Virus record (IMG/VR): IMGVR_UViG_3300008339_000446
Location: 1-24,867 of that record
Direction: 5' to 3' (one strand)
Source of the DNA: a virus
Length of the DNA: 24,867 nt
Both the position numbers and the translations under genes were made by a program. This document shows positions 14,909-20,094 of the stretch, piece after piece; position 1 is the first letter of the stretch, and each line of letters starts with the position of its first letter. Under the pieces are notes generated by a model. The model did no database searches, was not told the origin of the DNA, and saw only the letters and a list, made by a program, of their open reading frames with translations.

Positions 14909-15292
14909 TCAAAATGGTTCAAATTCTGTTTGTTTGCTGTACCGGTGAACAATAATGCTGTTGTTTTCGCGGTCAATGGTGGTGGAATAACTGCCTTTGC
15001 CCCAATGGGTTGACATATAGGCACACAGCGAACTGCGTAGCGTTTCCATGTCAAAGTCTTTAATTGGCACCTCGCCCACCGTATCGTCGGTCATATTCTT
15101 AATAAACGGCAAGTAGTGGTTACGCAGGGTTCCCATCGGATAATGCAGTGGCCCACGCTTTTTGCGCTTGTTATACAAGACCTCAAGCGCGCCATGCTTG
15201 TTGCCGTCGCTGTCCACGATGGCATACAGCAAATTGCAGGATTTGAGCATACTGATGGCTCGTTGCAGGGTTATCTTTTCTACGTTATTCAT
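14909..15292 (-). CDS. Unknown early protein
   Basis: A 127-aa protein with a strong ribosome site (GGAGGTG) and an ATGA overlap with the upstream gene. Visible features are an N-terminal helix (VEKITLQRAISMLKSCNLLY), an alternating middle (LHYPMGTLRNHYLPFIKNM) and KGSYSTTIDRENNSIIVHRY near the end. It has no membrane segment or catalytic motif I can name. It is encoded directly upstream of the SSB-like gene, its stop nearly touching that start, so it is likely co-expressed in DNA metabolism. Function unassigned. Confidence 0.75.
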   Translation of the reverse strand: MNNVEKITLQRAISMLKSCNLLYAIVDSDGNKHGALEVLYNKRKKRGPLHYPMGTLRNHYLPFIKNMTDDTVGEVPIKDFDMETLRSSLCAYMSTHWGKGSYSTTIDRENNSIIVHRYSKQTEFEPF

Positions 15293-15498
15293 TTGACACC
15301 TCCATAAGGGTTAAGGTCAGCAAACACTTCGCGCAGGAAGTTACGTTGCCGGTCTATCGGGGCAAGCCCACAACCATAACGCAGGAGGTCAATTTGCTCT
15401 TTAGATAAGTCTGTGCCGCCTTCTAGCACATCAAAGATGCGTTCAAGTTCACCTTGAAGCTGGAGTAAATCATTGGTTTGCGATTCTATTTCACTCAT
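15289..15498 (-). CDS. Small early protein, first gene of the left operon
   Basis: A 69-aa protein. I choose the ATG at 15498 because AAAGGA stands just before it; a reading ten codons longer would start without a ribosome site. It is acidic and helical in its first half (SEIESQTNDLLQLQGELERI), then DRQRNFLREVFADLNPYGG. No family is recognised. It is the promoter-proximal gene of the minus-strand early operon, with the operator-bearing promoter at 15541-15569 about 45 bases upstream. Confidence 0.7.
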   Translation of the reverse strand: MSEIESQTNDLLQLQGELERIFDVLEGGTDLSKEQIDLLRYGCGLAPIDRQRNFLREVFADLNPYGGVK

Positions 15499-15540
15499 AC
15501 GAGTTCCTTTCAAATATTCACCGGCCAATCCGGTAACTCA

Positions 15541-15569
15541 ATGTTAACCTATCTTAAATCTAAATGCAA
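15541..15569 (-). promoter_or_regulatory. Promoter for left early operon
   Basis: On the minus strand: -35 TTGCAT (15569-15564), 17-bp spacer, -10 TAACAT (15546-15541). The -35 box is identical to the two other TTGCAT promoters. Unlike those, the operator is shifted about 4 bp downstream and overlaps the -10 box. It is divergent from the cro-like promoter about 20 bp away. Confidence 0.6.
15544..15557. promoter_or_regulatory. Operator copy 2
   Basis: The core TTAAC-CTAT-CTTAA matches TTAAG-N4-CTTAA with one mismatch. It overlaps the -10 box and part of the spacer of the left early promoter, so binding would repress that operon. Confidence 0.55.
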
Positions 15570-15584
15570 ACTTTATTTGTAGTA

Positions 15585-15613
15585 TTGTGTTGATAGGCAT
15601 TCCCTGTTAAGAT
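15585..15613 (+). promoter_or_regulatory. Promoter for cro-like gene, leaderless
   Basis: -35 TTGTGT (15585-15590), 17-bp spacer, -10 TAAGAT (15608-15613). The expected start of transcription, seven bases after the -10 box, is 15620, the A of the ATG. No ribosome site precedes that ATG. Together these indicate a leaderless mRNA, as known for lambda cI made from its maintenance promoter. Confidence 0.6.
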
Positions 15614-15620
15614 ACCCTAA
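15607..15620. promoter_or_regulatory. Operator copy 3, on the start codon
   Basis: The core TTAAG-ATAC-CCTAA has one mismatch to the consensus. It covers the -10 box and the first base of the start codon of the Cro-like gene, the right place for autorepression. Confidence 0.55.
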
Positions 15621-15850
15621 TGAATCCAACAGCCATTATTAATATCTTGGGCGGCGCCACCAAGGTCGCTAAACTCTGCGGAGTTTCAGTGCCGGCGGTC
15701 TCTATGTGGCAAAAAAGCGATATTCCGCGCGATAAATTAATATTCTTGGCCGCAACACTGGAGCGCGAAACAAACGGTTTGATTACCCGCAAGACCTTGT
15801 TTCCAACGACTTATGAGGTAATTTGGCCGGAGTTGCACAACAAGCAGTAA
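15620..15850 (+). CDS. Cro/YdaS-like helix-turn-helix regulator
   Basis: A 76-aa protein. Residues about 12-34 form a helix-turn-helix (ATKVAKLCGVSVPAVSMWQK) followed by SDIPRDKLIFLAATLE, the layout of small Cro and YdaS-type regulators. The rest (TNGLITRKTLFPTTYEVIW) is short, leaving only a dimerisation extension. It is the only obvious transcription factor in the window. It is encoded divergently from the left early operon and immediately before the candidate ncRNA. A palindromic operator overlaps its own -10 box and start codon. YdaS proteins are sometimes listed as antitoxins, but no toxin partner adjoins it. Confidence 0.82.
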   Translation: MNPTAIINILGGATKVAKLCGVSVPAVSMWQKSDIPRDKLIFLAATLERETNGLITRKTLFPTTYEVIWPELHNKQ

Positions 15851-15862
15851 ATTGGTTATACT
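15833..15862 (+). promoter_or_regulatory. Promoter for candidate ncRNA
   Basis: -35 TTGCAC (15833-15838), 18-bp spacer, -10 TATACT (15857-15862), at the very end of the cro-like gene. The predicted start is near 15869, just before the first structured segment. Both boxes are close to consensus. No operator copy overlaps it, unlike the other promoters here. Confidence 0.6.
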
Positions 15863-15868
15863 GTGTGG

Positions 15869-15994
15869 GCAGATTAGACCCTGTTTAGTTTTAATTCCAC
15901 ATCAGACCCTTTAGGGTTGCTTTGAGCGTTTTGGAAAGTTCGTGGAGTGCTTTCTTAAGCGGGTCTAACTTAGAGCAACCTTAAGGGGTTTTTC
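15869..15994 (+). ncRNA. Candidate ~125-nt structured RNA
   Basis: This RNA has its own promoter and ends in an intrinsic terminator. Near its 5' end TTAGACCC (15874-15881) is perfectly complementary to GGGTCTAA (15961-15968), which lies in the loop of the terminal 15-bp stem. Both helices together give an H-type pseudoknot; otherwise they compete. Two smaller pairings are TCCAC/GTGGA (15896-15900/15942-15946) and GAAAG/CTTTC (15934-15938/15950-15954), plus CCCTTTAGGG (15907-15916) within the terminator arm. No ORF with a ribosome site lies in it. It could be a regulatory RNA or a terminator/antiterminator leader for the downstream genes. I recognise no known RNA family. Confidence 0.6.
15907..15993 (+). 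terminator. Terminator closing the ncRNA
   Basis: A 15-bp stem (15907-15921 with 15974-15988, two G-U wobbles) encloses 52 bases and is followed by five T residues. The long loop is unusual for a plain terminator and holds the strand that pairs with the 5' end of the RNA. Confidence 0.6.
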
Positions 15995-16053
15995 TATTTC
16001 TGCCGTACTTCTCGCGTTAGAAATGGGGTTAAATCGCCCGCTGGAAAGAAAAG

Positions 16054-16152
16054 ATGGGCTGGTTTACACCTAACAGCAAGCCCCGCGAACTTGAGTGGGT
16101 ATCGCACAAGACGGACAGGACAACGGTGATTGACAACCTGACCATCGAATGA
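16054..16152 (+). CDS. Possible 32-aa ORF between ncRNA and early promoter
   Basis: A short frame begins with MGWFTPNSKPRELEW and ends VIDNLTIE. A purine-rich ribosome site, GGAAAG, lies 5 bases before the ATG. Codon choice resembles the neighbouring genes. No family is recognised. Read-through past the ncRNA terminator would be needed for expression, unless it has its own promoter, which I do not see. It may be a real peptide regulated by the upstream RNA, or chance. Confidence 0.38.
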   Translation: MGWFTPNSKPRELEWVSHKTDRTTVIDNLTIE

Positions 16153-16269
16153 ACACTACCTTCGGGAGCATTAGTTCAAGATAAACTTCTTGAATGGATG
16201 GGGTGCTATCACCATTGGGGACTTATTGCAAAAAAACAACAATAAGGGTAAATACCTACAAAATAAATA
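16153..16269 (+). other. Noncoding stretch with two inverted repeats
   Basis: No gene is seen here. There is a 7-bp hairpin TTCAAGA/TCTTGAA (16175-16181/16188-16194) with a 6-base loop. A second 7-bp repeat CTTATTG/CAATAAG (16222-16228/16240-16246) flanks an A-rich loop. The second repeat touches the upstream element of the 16270 promoter. Neither has a T-run. The stretch 15851-16340 as a whole holds the ncRNA, one doubtful ORF, these repeats and the promoter. Confidence 0.4.
16245..16257 (+). promoter_or_regulatory. Upstream element AGGGTAAATACCT
   Basis: This is the same 13-bp element, with one difference, as that found upstream of the minus-strand promoter at 12926-12954. It lies 12 bp before the -35 box, followed by an A/T-rich UP-like stretch. 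Probably a second regulatory site. Confidence 0.5.
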
Positions 16270-16298
16270 TTGCATTATTAAGATTTCTTAACTATACT
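16270..16298 (+). promoter_or_regulatory. Promoter for the right early operon
   Basis: -35 TTGCAT (16270-16275), 17-bp spacer, -10 TATACT (16293-16298). The predicted start is about 16305, giving a 35-base leader before the ATG at 16341. It is a near copy of the 12926-12954 promoter, including the operator in the spacer and the upstream element. Confidence 0.8.
16278..16291. promoter_or_regulatory. Operator copy 4, perfect core
   Basis: The core TTAAG-ATTT-CTTAA is a perfect 5-bp inverted repeat in the spacer of the right early promoter. It is placed as in copy 1, so both promoters should respond to the same protein. Confidence 0.7.
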
Positions 16299-16340
16299 GT
16301 AGTTACTGCATCGGGCAGTGAGATAGAAAAGGAGCAACAA

Positions 16341-16520
16341 ATGAGTGAGTGGAAAAAAATTACAGTTTATGTAGTTAAAGCAGACGGCAAATTCATTGAC
16401 CAAGTTCACACAAAAGAAAAGGCCGAGCAGATAGCCTTAAAACACAAAACCAAAGGTTGTAAGGTCACCATCAAAAAAACAACCGCAGAAACGATGTCGG
16501 TTAGTTTTGGTGTAATTTAA
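16341..16520 (+). CDS. Small basic early protein
   Basis: A 59-aa protein from the ATG preceded by AAAGGAG; in-frame sequence further upstream runs through the promoter and is not coding. It is Lys-rich (EWKKITVYVVKADGKFIDQV, EKAEQIALKHKTKGCKVTI) with alternating hydrophobics suggesting a small alpha/beta fold. As the first gene behind the right early promoter it would be made immediately after infection, the usual place for host-takeover proteins. No family is recognised. Confidence 0.7.
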   Translation: MSEWKKITVYVVKADGKFIDQVHTKEKAEQIALKHKTKGCKVTIKKTTAETMSVSFGVI

Positions 16521-16534
16521 CAGCAAGGTTCCAC

Positions 16535-16825
16535 GTGAAACATATTGAATTCTTTTGCATTACATTTTTTATAACCATGTGCGTTGGTATTCAAACCACC
16601 AAAGCGCAAACCTACGTTATTACCAACCCCCAAGGTTTTCAGACCGGCACCGTTCAAATACAGGGCAACCAAGCGCAAGTCGTAAACAACGCTGGTGTTA
16701 CGGTGCAAAACCTGACCATTTACCCTAATCAAATCGTGACCCCGCAAGGCTACGCAATCGGCACACCAGCCTACACCGTACCGCCAAACCCACCATCACC
16801 ACCCAGCCCAAGGGTGTTGCAATGA
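16535..16825 (+). CDS. Predicted secreted protein
   Basis: A 96-aa protein with a GTG start preceded by AAGG. Residues 1-24 are a signal peptide (MKHIEFFCITFFITMCVGIQ, then TTKA) with cleavage expected before QTYV. The mature part is Gln/Asn/Val-rich with strand repeats (TGTVQIQGNQAQVVNNAGVT, then VQNLTIYPNQIV) and ends in a Pro-rich tail (PPNPPSPPSP). It resembles small periplasmic proteins of beta-solenoid-like composition seen in betaproteobacteria and their phages. Export suggests action on the cell envelope, for example superinfection exclusion; this is inference. Confidence 0.72.
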   Translation: MKHIEFFCITFFITMCVGIQTTKAQTYVITNPQGFQTGTVQIQGNQAQVVNNAGVTVQNLTIYPNQIVTPQGYAIGTPAYTVPPNPPSPPSPRVLQ

Positions 16826-16980
16826 CTTACCTTATTTATGATGAGTTTGGTGACCTGATTCGCAAAAGCAGTTCGCGGCAAGAGGCGCGGTACTTGCTTA
16901 AGATTTATCAGGGCTGGACGATGAAGGCCATTAAAAACAAACCGGTCGATTTATCACACCTTGGGGAGGCGCCATTTTGA
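16822..16980 (+). CDS. Small phage protein, 52 aa
   Basis: The frame begins MTYLIYDEFGDLIRKSSS and ends LSHLGEAPF. Its ATG overlaps the previous stop (ATGA) and its stop overlaps the next start (TTGA), so it is embedded in a coupled chain. The sequence has a basic centre (RQEARYLLKIYQGWTMKAIK). No family or function is recognised. Confidence 0.6.
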   Translation: MTYLIYDEFGDLIRKSSSRQEARYLLKIYQGWTMKAIKNKPVDLSHLGEAPF

Positions 16981-17075
16981 TTGAAACTGTCATGATTGTG
17001 TTTGGCATCGGAGTGTTTGCAGTTTTCTCGGTGTTTATGATTGCGGCCGCATTTCTTTACTATTGGATGGACTAA
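16977..17075 (+). CDS. 32-aa single-TM mini-protein
   Basis: A TTG start is chosen because GGGGAGG lies 7 bases upstream and the codon overlaps the preceding stop; an ATG five codons later lacks a site. The peptide starts MIETVMIVFGIGVFA and is almost wholly hydrophobic, ending YYWMD, so it is one membrane helix. The next gene starts directly after its stop. Its role is unknown; small membrane peptides in early operons often affect host membrane functions. Confidence 0.58.
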   Translation: MIETVMIVFGIGVFAVFSVFMIAAAFLYYWMD

Positions 17076-17447
17076 ATGAACGCATACGAATTAGCAGATG
17101 AATTTGATTGGATGACTGAAGAAAAGATTGTTCAATGGTGCAACGATGTAGTTAATATGCTACGACAACAAGCAGACCGCATAGCGGAGTTGGAAGACAG
17201 GCTATCAATGTATGAGATTAAAGACCTTGATAGAGGAATTATTGGCAGAACAAAAGATTATGTAATACATGATTTAGTTCACAGAACCACACCACAAATA
17301 AAAGAGTTAAGTGATGAGGAAATAGATTTGAAATGGTGGATTTCGTCTTTTGAGCATTTAAAAGCGCTGGGTGGCGGCATCAGTGATGAGATGGAAACAA
17401 AGCTAAAAGATATGAAAGAAAGATTAAAGAAAGCGAGTGAGAAATGA
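17076..17447 (+). CDS. Unknown early protein with coiled coil
   Basis: A 123-aa protein. Its start MNAYELADEFDWMTEEKIVQ followed by MLRQQADRIAELEDRLSMYE is a pattern seen in numerous phage early proteins: NAYELAD then LRQQADRIAELE. The second half is helical and charged (ISDEMETKLKDMKERLKKAS). Codon use is more AT-rich than in the structural genes. It overlaps the replication-type gene by 4 bases (ATGA). The function is unknown. Confidence 0.72.
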   Translation: MNAYELADEFDWMTEEKIVQWCNDVVNMLRQQADRIAELEDRLSMYEIKDLDRGIIGRTKDYVIHDLVHRTTPQIKELSDEEIDLKWWISSFEHLKALGGGISDEMETKLKDMKERLKKASEK

Positions 17448-17821
17448 CATTTGAGGCTTTCTATTCCCTGTACCCGCGTAAGATTGGCAAGCGTGCGGCA
17501 GAAAAGTCGTGGAACCGGTTAACTAAGGATGAACAGCAGGAGGCTTTGGCCGCGTTGCCTAACCACCTTGCATACTGGAAGTTTAAGCAAACCGAAAAGG
17601 ACTACATTTGCCACCCAGCCACATGGTTAAACCAAGGTCGCTGGGAGGACGAGTTGGAGTTTGAAAAGGCCAAAAAGCCGGAATTGCCTTGGTATAGCAC
17701 CAACGAACTAACGCTTAAAAAGGCCGCCGAGGTTGGTGTCAACCCTTACGCTGGTGAGGATTGGCCACAGCTACGCGCCCGCATCAGCGCACAAATGAAA
17801 CGGTTGGAAGAGCAAATGTGA
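17444..17821 (+). CDS. Replication protein, helicase-loader/DnaT-like
   Basis: A 125-aa protein. FEAFYSLYPRKIGKRAAEKS with W near 23 and KDYICHPATWLNQGRWEDEL (about 52-71) form the signature of the C-terminal region of phage replication initiators and helicase loaders. In longer relatives this follows a DNA-binding domain; here only this region is present. It would recruit the host replicative helicase. It lies in the right early operon with overlaps on both sides. No phage helicase or polymerase is in the window, consistent with use of host machinery. Confidence 0.7.
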   Translation: MTFEAFYSLYPRKIGKRAAEKSWNRLTKDEQQEALAALPNHLAYWKFKQTEKDYICHPATWLNQGRWEDELEFEKAKKPELPWYSTNELTLKKAAEVGVNPYAGEDWPQLRARISAQMKRLEEQM

Positions 17822-17991
17822 ACAAAGAAAAACAACGAATTGAATATTTAGCCCAGTGGTACATAGGTGTTGGGCAACGAAGAGGTTGGGATGAGGTTAA
17901 ACGATTAATTGAGCAGTACCCTGAAGATGCCGAAAAGGTGAGAGAGAGGATGAAGGAAATATGGAAAAATACGACCCACACGAAGCGATAA
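17818..17991 (+). CDS. Small unknown protein, 57 aa
   Basis: The GTG start overlaps the previous stop (GTGA), with GGAAGAG as ribosome site. The sequence begins MNKEKQRIEYLAQWYIGVGQ and continues RRGWDEVKRLIEQYPEDAEK, an acidic and helical protein. It overlaps the next gene by 31 bases. No family is recognised. It may be a small partner of the loader-like protein, but only position suggests that. Confidence 0.6.
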   Translation: MNKEKQRIEYLAQWYIGVGQRRGWDEVKRLIEQYPEDAEKVRERMKEIWKNTTHTKR

Positions 17992-18290
17992 ACTACATTT
18001 ACACGCACTCTAATGCGTATGCCGAGGCCAAAGGACACCTTGCAGAACTTGAGGTTTGGAAGTCCAGCCTAAAGTCCATCAAGATGGCAGAGTCCAACGA
18101 ACAGTCGGTGACCGCGCAAGAGCGTGAGGCTTACCGGTCTGAGGATTATCAAAACCTTTCCAAAGCAATTGGTGAGGCAACCCGCCAAGTTGAGGCCCTG
18201 CGCTGGAAGTTGGAGGCCGCTAAGATGCGGTTCCAAGCATGGCAAACCGAATCCGCAAATAACCGTCAAATTGAAAGGCTCACCACATGA
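17961..18290 (+). CDS. Unknown coiled-coil early protein
   Basis: A 109-aa protein with AAGGAA before its ATG. The core KMAESNEQSVTAQEREAYRS and then EALRWKLEAAKMRFQAWQTE matches an unnamed phage family I remember by its VSAQERxAY and LRWxxxxAxxRxExW pattern, often near replication or recombination genes. It is entirely helical. Its stop overlaps the next start (ATGA). Function not known to me. Confidence 0.72.
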   Translation: MEKYDPHEAINYIYTHSNAYAEAKGHLAELEVWKSSLKSIKMAESNEQSVTAQEREAYRSEDYQNLSKAIGEATRQVEALRWKLEAAKMRFQAWQTESANNRQIERLTT

Positions 18291-18457
18291 CCCTGACCGA
18301 AGAGTTGTTAATCCTTAAGATGAACATTAAGTTTTTTGAGGCCGCGCTTGCTAAAAACGAGATTGACCTGATGTTGCAAGTGGTTGTTGATTTGTCGGAA
18401 TCCGCGCAAAAGCTGGAGGAAAAGACCTTTGAACACGCAAACAAAACTGATGCGTAA
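18287..18457 (+). CDS. Small acidic helical protein, 56 aa
   Basis: It begins MTLTEELLILKMNIKFFEAA and continues LAKNEIDLMLQVVVDLSESA. It is fully helical and leucine-rich, with an ATGA overlap at its start and a 29-base overlap with the nuclease-like gene at its end. Coupled translation and a sensible amphipathic sequence support it as a gene. No function recognised. Confidence 0.62.
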   Translation: MTLTEELLILKMNIKFFEAALAKNEIDLMLQVVVDLSESAQKLEEKTFEHANKTDA

Positions 18458-18809
18458 TCCGTATGCCACGCATACCGACTACTCAGAATTTAAAGGACTA
18501 ATACCGGACAACCCAAACTTTGTGCCAAGCAATGTGGACGGTATCTGTGAACGCAACGGCAAGTTCTTGGTCATGGAATGGAAACGCGACGGTGAAAAGG
18601 TCAGCAAAGGTCAGCAAATACTGCTACAGTCATTGGCCGCACTTCATAACTTTATGGTTGTGATTATTTACGGAGACACTGACAACGAAACGAGGATTGG
18701 AAAGTATTACATCGTCCAACCCACTGGAAGTTGTATTTTGGCTGGCAACGGCATTAATATGTTTAAAGAATATTACAGAACATGGTACGACTGGGCAGAT
18801 GGCAAGTAA
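18429..18809 (+). CDS. PD-(D/E)XK-like nuclease with MEWK motif
   Basis: A 126-aa protein from a TTG with GGAGG 9 bases upstream; an ATG seven codons later (18450) has no ribosome site. NVDGICERNGKFLVMEWKRD (36-55) gives Asp37 followed by Glu50-Trp-Lys52, the D...ExK arrangement of restriction-like nucleases. GQQILLQSLA (61-70) supplies a Gln after the core. It resembles VRR-NUC/endonuclease-like phage proteins, but I cannot name a family with certainty. It clusters with a Ref-like nuclease and RusA, pointing to DNA branch or end processing. Confidence 0.62.
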   Translation: MNTQTKLMRNPYATHTDYSEFKGLIPDNPNFVPSNVDGICERNGKFLVMEWKRDGEKVSKGQQILLQSLAALHNFMVVIIYGDTDNETRIGKYYIVQPTGSCILAGNGINMFKEYYRTWYDWADGK

Positions 18810-19074
18810 ACAGGAACGGCAACATAATCAAAAAATGGCATCCATCGGGTGCATTCTTTGTTCGCATCTCGGCTACACCGAGTCGCCAGCCGAACTTCAC
18901 CATATACGAAATGGAAGTACTCGAAGAAGTGACGCGCCTGTTATCCCCCTCTGCCCTAATCACCATCGATTTCCACCCGATGGATTTCACCACTTGGGTC
19001 GGAAAGCATTTGAGCGCAAGTTTGGACTCACCCAAGAGCATTTACTACAAATGGCATTGGAGAAACTGTGTTGA
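18799..19074 (+). CDS. Ref-like HNH nuclease (RecA-dependent type)
   Basis: A 91-aa protein. Metal and catalytic landmarks are C18-x2-C21, AELHHIRNG (31-39), IPLCPNHHR (49-57) and a His near 64-65 followed by KAFERKFGLTQEHLL. This is the arrangement in the Ref family of phage P1, an HNH nuclease that cuts DNA at RecA-made D-loops. The first 12 residues are basic. Its gene overlaps the upstream nuclease-like gene by 11 bases and RusA by 7. The ribosome site is weak, so coupling is likely. A generic HNH function is firm; RecA dependence is by analogy. Confidence 0.75.
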   Translation: MASKQERQHNQKMASIGCILCSHLGYTESPAELHHIRNGSTRRSDAPVIPLCPNHHRFPPDGFHHLGRKAFERKFGLTQEHLLQMALEKLC

Positions 19075-19427
19075 TATTGTCACTCCCACTGCCGCCATCT
19101 GTGAATCATTACTGGGGGAGCGTAGGAAACCGCCGATTCGTAAGCAAAGCAGGAAAAGAGTTCAAACTCAGGGTGCAGGAATATGTGATGGAGTATCGGG
19201 TACCCAAGCTGGGAACCGCCCGCCTGCAAATGACGGTGACATTGCACCCCCGCGACAAGCGTAAGCAGGACATCGACAACCGAATTAAGGCATTGTGGGA
19301 TGCGCTGGCTGATGCCGGTGTGTTTGATAACGACGAGCAGATTGATGTTTTGATGGTGCAACGCGGTGCAATTGTTAAGGATGGGGCCTGCCGCGTAGAA
19401 ATCGAGGTCTTAGATGCTCGTGAATAA
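19068..19427 (+). CDS. rusA: Holliday junction resolvase RusA
   Basis: A 119-aa protein, the usual RusA size. Motifs are PLPPSVNHYW (7-16) and KQDIDNRIKALWDALADAGV (66-85) followed by FDNDEQID. Asp68, Asp70 and Asp87 fall where RusA has its catalytic acids, with a Lys (Lys74) after DIDN. RusA homodimers resolve four-way junctions in recombining or replicating phage DNA. The GTG start has GGAG 5 bases upstream. The gene overlaps both neighbours and belongs with the Ref-like nuclease and the left-operon exonuclease and SSB as the recombination set. Confidence 0.92.
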   Translation: MLILSLPLPPSVNHYWGSVGNRRFVSKAGKEFKLRVQEYVMEYRVPKLGTARLQMTVTLHPRDKRKQDIDNRIKALWDALADAGVFDNDEQIDVLMVQRGAIVKDGACRVEIEVLDARE

Positions 19428-20094
19428 CCTGACCGTCACCGAATACACCGAGGCCTATTACGACGAGCATAAGGATGCTGGGCTAGATTACCTTGGGCAT
19501 GGGTACTGGCAGGAAGAATACGCAAAAATGGTCACTGAGGCCTGCAAAACCCCCACAGACGGCTTTGTTGTTGACGCTGGGTGTGCGTGTGGCTCAATCC
19601 TAAAAGGCTTTCACAAGCTGAATCTGCGCGTTTTGGGGGCTGATTTAAATCAACACATGATTGATATTGGGCGCGAACACTTTGGGTTTTATACCAATGA
19701 ACTGATATGCGAATCCATTTCATCCCTGCCGGCATTGACCGAGAGCGTTGATTTAGTCCACACCGCCCAAGTTTTAGAGCATATCCCGCAAGAACACATG
19801 GACGACATCCTGCACGAATTTAGGCGCATTCTAAAGCCATCCGGCCGCGCGTTTATCTGCTTGGATGCAGTTAAGGACGGTGAAACCAAGGAAATGTACA
19901 TGGGCGACCCCACTCATGTGAATATCCAGCCTATACAGTACTGGTACAGGCTGTTTGCAAAGCATGGTTTTATGTTTGATGTTGAGGCATACAACCGGTT
20001 CGTGCGGTCAAAATACAAACCCACAGCAGACAAAAATTTGAATTTTTTTGACGAATATCCTTATTGGAGTGTGTGGATTTTGCAAAAAACCTAA
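19414..20094 (+). CDS. Class I SAM-dependent methyltransferase
   Basis: A 226-aa protein. Motif I is VVDAGCACG (52-60), the acidic strand end is GADLN (75-79), and the post-II region VDLVHTAQVLEHIPQEH (112-128) is typical of UbiE/class I methyltransferases. No DPPY or other DNA-methylase motif is present, so the substrate is more likely a small molecule, sugar or protein than DNA. The N-terminal YTEAYYDEHKDAG, then HGYWQEEY, resembles enzymes from surface-polysaccharide loci. It overlaps RusA by 14 bases. Its function in the phage is open. Confidence 0.85.
   Translation: MLVNNLTVTEYTEAYYDEHKDAGLDYLGHGYWQEEYAKMVTEACKTPTDGFVVDAGCACGSILKGFHKLNLRVLGADLNQHMIDIGREHFGFYTNELICESISSLPALTESVDLVHTAQVLEHIPQEHMDDILHEFRRILKPSGRAFICLDAVKDGETKEMYMGDPTHVNIQPIQYWYRLFAKHGFMFDVEAYNRFVRSKYKPTADKNLNFFDEYPYWSVWILQKT

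Noticed and set aside
14914-14930. GGTTCAAATTC, resembling a tRNA T-loop
   Set aside because: No acceptor stem, anticodon arm or CCA-proximal pairing surrounds it and it lies at a gene junction. No tRNA gene was found anywhere in the window.
15620-15850. Toxin-antitoxin system around the YdaS-like protein
   Set aside because: No toxin-type gene adjoins it on either strand. Divergent early operons and operators fit a Cro-type regulator better.
16194-16340. Upstream extension of the 59-aa early protein to a 108-aa reading
   Set aside because: The extension crosses the -35, operator and -10 of the right early promoter; the ATG at 16341 has its own AAAGGAG.
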